64,000 nt of DNA from Allobosea vaviloviae. Its GTDB lineage: Bacteria > Pseudomonadota > Alphaproteobacteria > Rhizobiales > Beijerinckiaceae. Position 1 is the first letter of the stretch; the number at the start of each line of letters is the position of its first letter. A program made the translations under genes and the position numbers. The stretch covers positions 1-64,000 of the forward strand of contig NZ_LGSZ01000031.1 in assembly GCF_001298265.1 (NCBI RefSeq), written 5' to 3'. A model generated the notes under the pieces. It was given only the letters and a program-made list of their open reading frames with translations. It did no database searches and was not told the DNA's origin. Shown one piece after another: positions 63,391-64,000 of this stretch.

Positions 63391-64000
63391 ATGACGCTGA
63401 CGACCGCTCCCAAGACCGGCCACGCGACCTTCCTCTATGCGGAACTCGCCACCGATCTCGACAATCTCCAGGCCGACATCGCCTTTCTCGGCATCCCCTA
63501 TGGCAATGCCTACAGCTTCGCCGACATCGTCAACGACCAGACCAACATGCCGGCCGCCATGCGCCAGGCCACGGACCGGATCCAGCGTTCGATTGAGCGC
63601 TACGACTTCGACCTGGGGGGACCGCTCTACGACAACCGGCCGATCCGGGCGGTCGATTGCGGCGATATCGTCGGAGATTTTCGCGATCTCACGGCACATT
63701 CCGTCAAGGCAGAGGCCGCTATCCGGAAGATTCGGGCTGCCGGTGCCATGCCGATCGTGCTCGGCGGCGATCATGGCATACCGATCCCGGTGCTGCGCGC
63801 TCTGGATGGCGACGGTCCGATCACGCTGATCCAGGTCGACCAGCATCTCGACTGGCGCCAGGAGGTCAACGGCGTGACGACCGGCCTGTCGAGTCCAATC
63901 CGGCGCGCCTCCGAGATGGCCCATATCGGCGAGATCTTCCAGATCGGGCTGCACGCCACCGGCAGCGCCCGGACCGAGGAGGTTGAGGCGGCCCTGGCCT
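63391..64000 (+). CDS. Agmatinase/arginase-family ureohydrolase, partial at the window edge
   Basis: At least 203 residues are visible; the gene continues beyond the window. Metal-site motifs are GGDHGIPIP and VDQHLDW (Asp-x-His-x-Asp). Where most ureohydrolases have an HG(T/Q)P-type His block about 13 residues on, this one reads GLSSPIRRA, so the family His is absent. It could hydrolyse a guanidine or ureido compound, possibly linear products of the neighbouring pathways; inference. The gene starts at ATG 63391, about 145 bases after the LysR gene. Confidence 0.8.
   Translation, partial: MTLTTAPKTGHATFLYAELATDLDNLQADIAFLGIPYGNAYSFADIVNDQTNMPAAMRQATDRIQRSIERYDFDLGGPLYDNRPIRAVDCGDIVGDFRDLTAHSVKAEAAIRKIRAAGAMPIVLGGDHGIPIPVLRALDGDGPITLIQVDQHLDWRQEVNGVTTGLSSPIRRASEMAHIGEIFQIGLHATGSARTEEVEAALA

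Overview
The window is high-GC DNA read as an alphaproteobacterium of the Hyphomicrobiales (Rhizobiales), plausibly Bosea-like. This rests on the gene set: a divK-pleD pair, EipB (DUF1849), an IalB-like protein, DUF3572, DUF1127, a DinB with an N-terminal zinc ribbon, TrmFO, and clpS-clpA. The genus is an inference. No tRNA, rRNA, CRISPR array, IS element or prophage was recognised. The last gene runs off the right edge.

Left part, about 0.5 to 33.6 kb, is mostly conserved chromosomal housekeeping. In order it holds: a Cys-rich hypothetical protein, an IalB-like protein, a Tat-type dienelactone hydrolase, a DUF1127 protein with a strong terminator, trmFO, an NDUFAF6-like member of the squalene/phytoene synthase fold, pleD and divK, DUF3572 overlapping dinB, eipB, an overlapping four-gene run (RidA, GDPD, FemAB-like, 2H-like), a HIT protein, azlC-azlD, clpS, clpA and a small membrane protein, kdsA with an MFS exporter, a TadG-like vWA protein, queF, two small membrane proteins (one of 41 residues), eno, an EamA exporter, a membrane protein next to tgt, a LysR/EamA divergent pair, an ArsC-like reductase, an Apt-like phosphoribosyltransferase and a GST. 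QueF and Tgt are two steps of queuosine synthesis and modification.

Right part, about 33.7 to 64 kb, is a catabolic region that looks dedicated to nitrogen-rich ring compounds (ureides, hydantoins, cyclic imides, purine products). Module 1 (plus strand, 34.8 to 41.1 kb, with a divergent GntR regulator) has a spermidine/putrescine-type ABC importer, two PuuE-like deacetylase-fold hydrolases and an Asp/Glu/hydantoin racemase homologue without the catalytic cysteines. Module 2 (minus strand, 48.9 to 41.1 kb) has a second importer of the same type, a PuuE allantoinase, a PAL-like NHL-repeat protein and a deaminase-type amidohydrolase; four of its gene gaps carry a palindromic repeat. Module 3 (plus strand, 50.4 to 62.3 kb) has an IclR regulator with an inverted-repeat operator, ATP-dependent hydantoinase HyuA/HyuB, a branched-chain-type (Liv) importer, a cupin, a PgdA-like deacetylase and a second deaminase-type amidohydrolase. 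Module 4 starts with a LysR regulator and a truncated ureohydrolase.

A working model, which is inference, is that each module imports a ureide, hydantoin or cyclic imide, deaminates ring substituents, opens the ring with a PuuE/PgdA-type or HyuAB hydrolase, and splits the linear product; the PAL-like protein is a candidate for a ureidoglycolate-lyase-like step. At least six dispersed palindromic intergenic repeats of two sequence types lie in the window.
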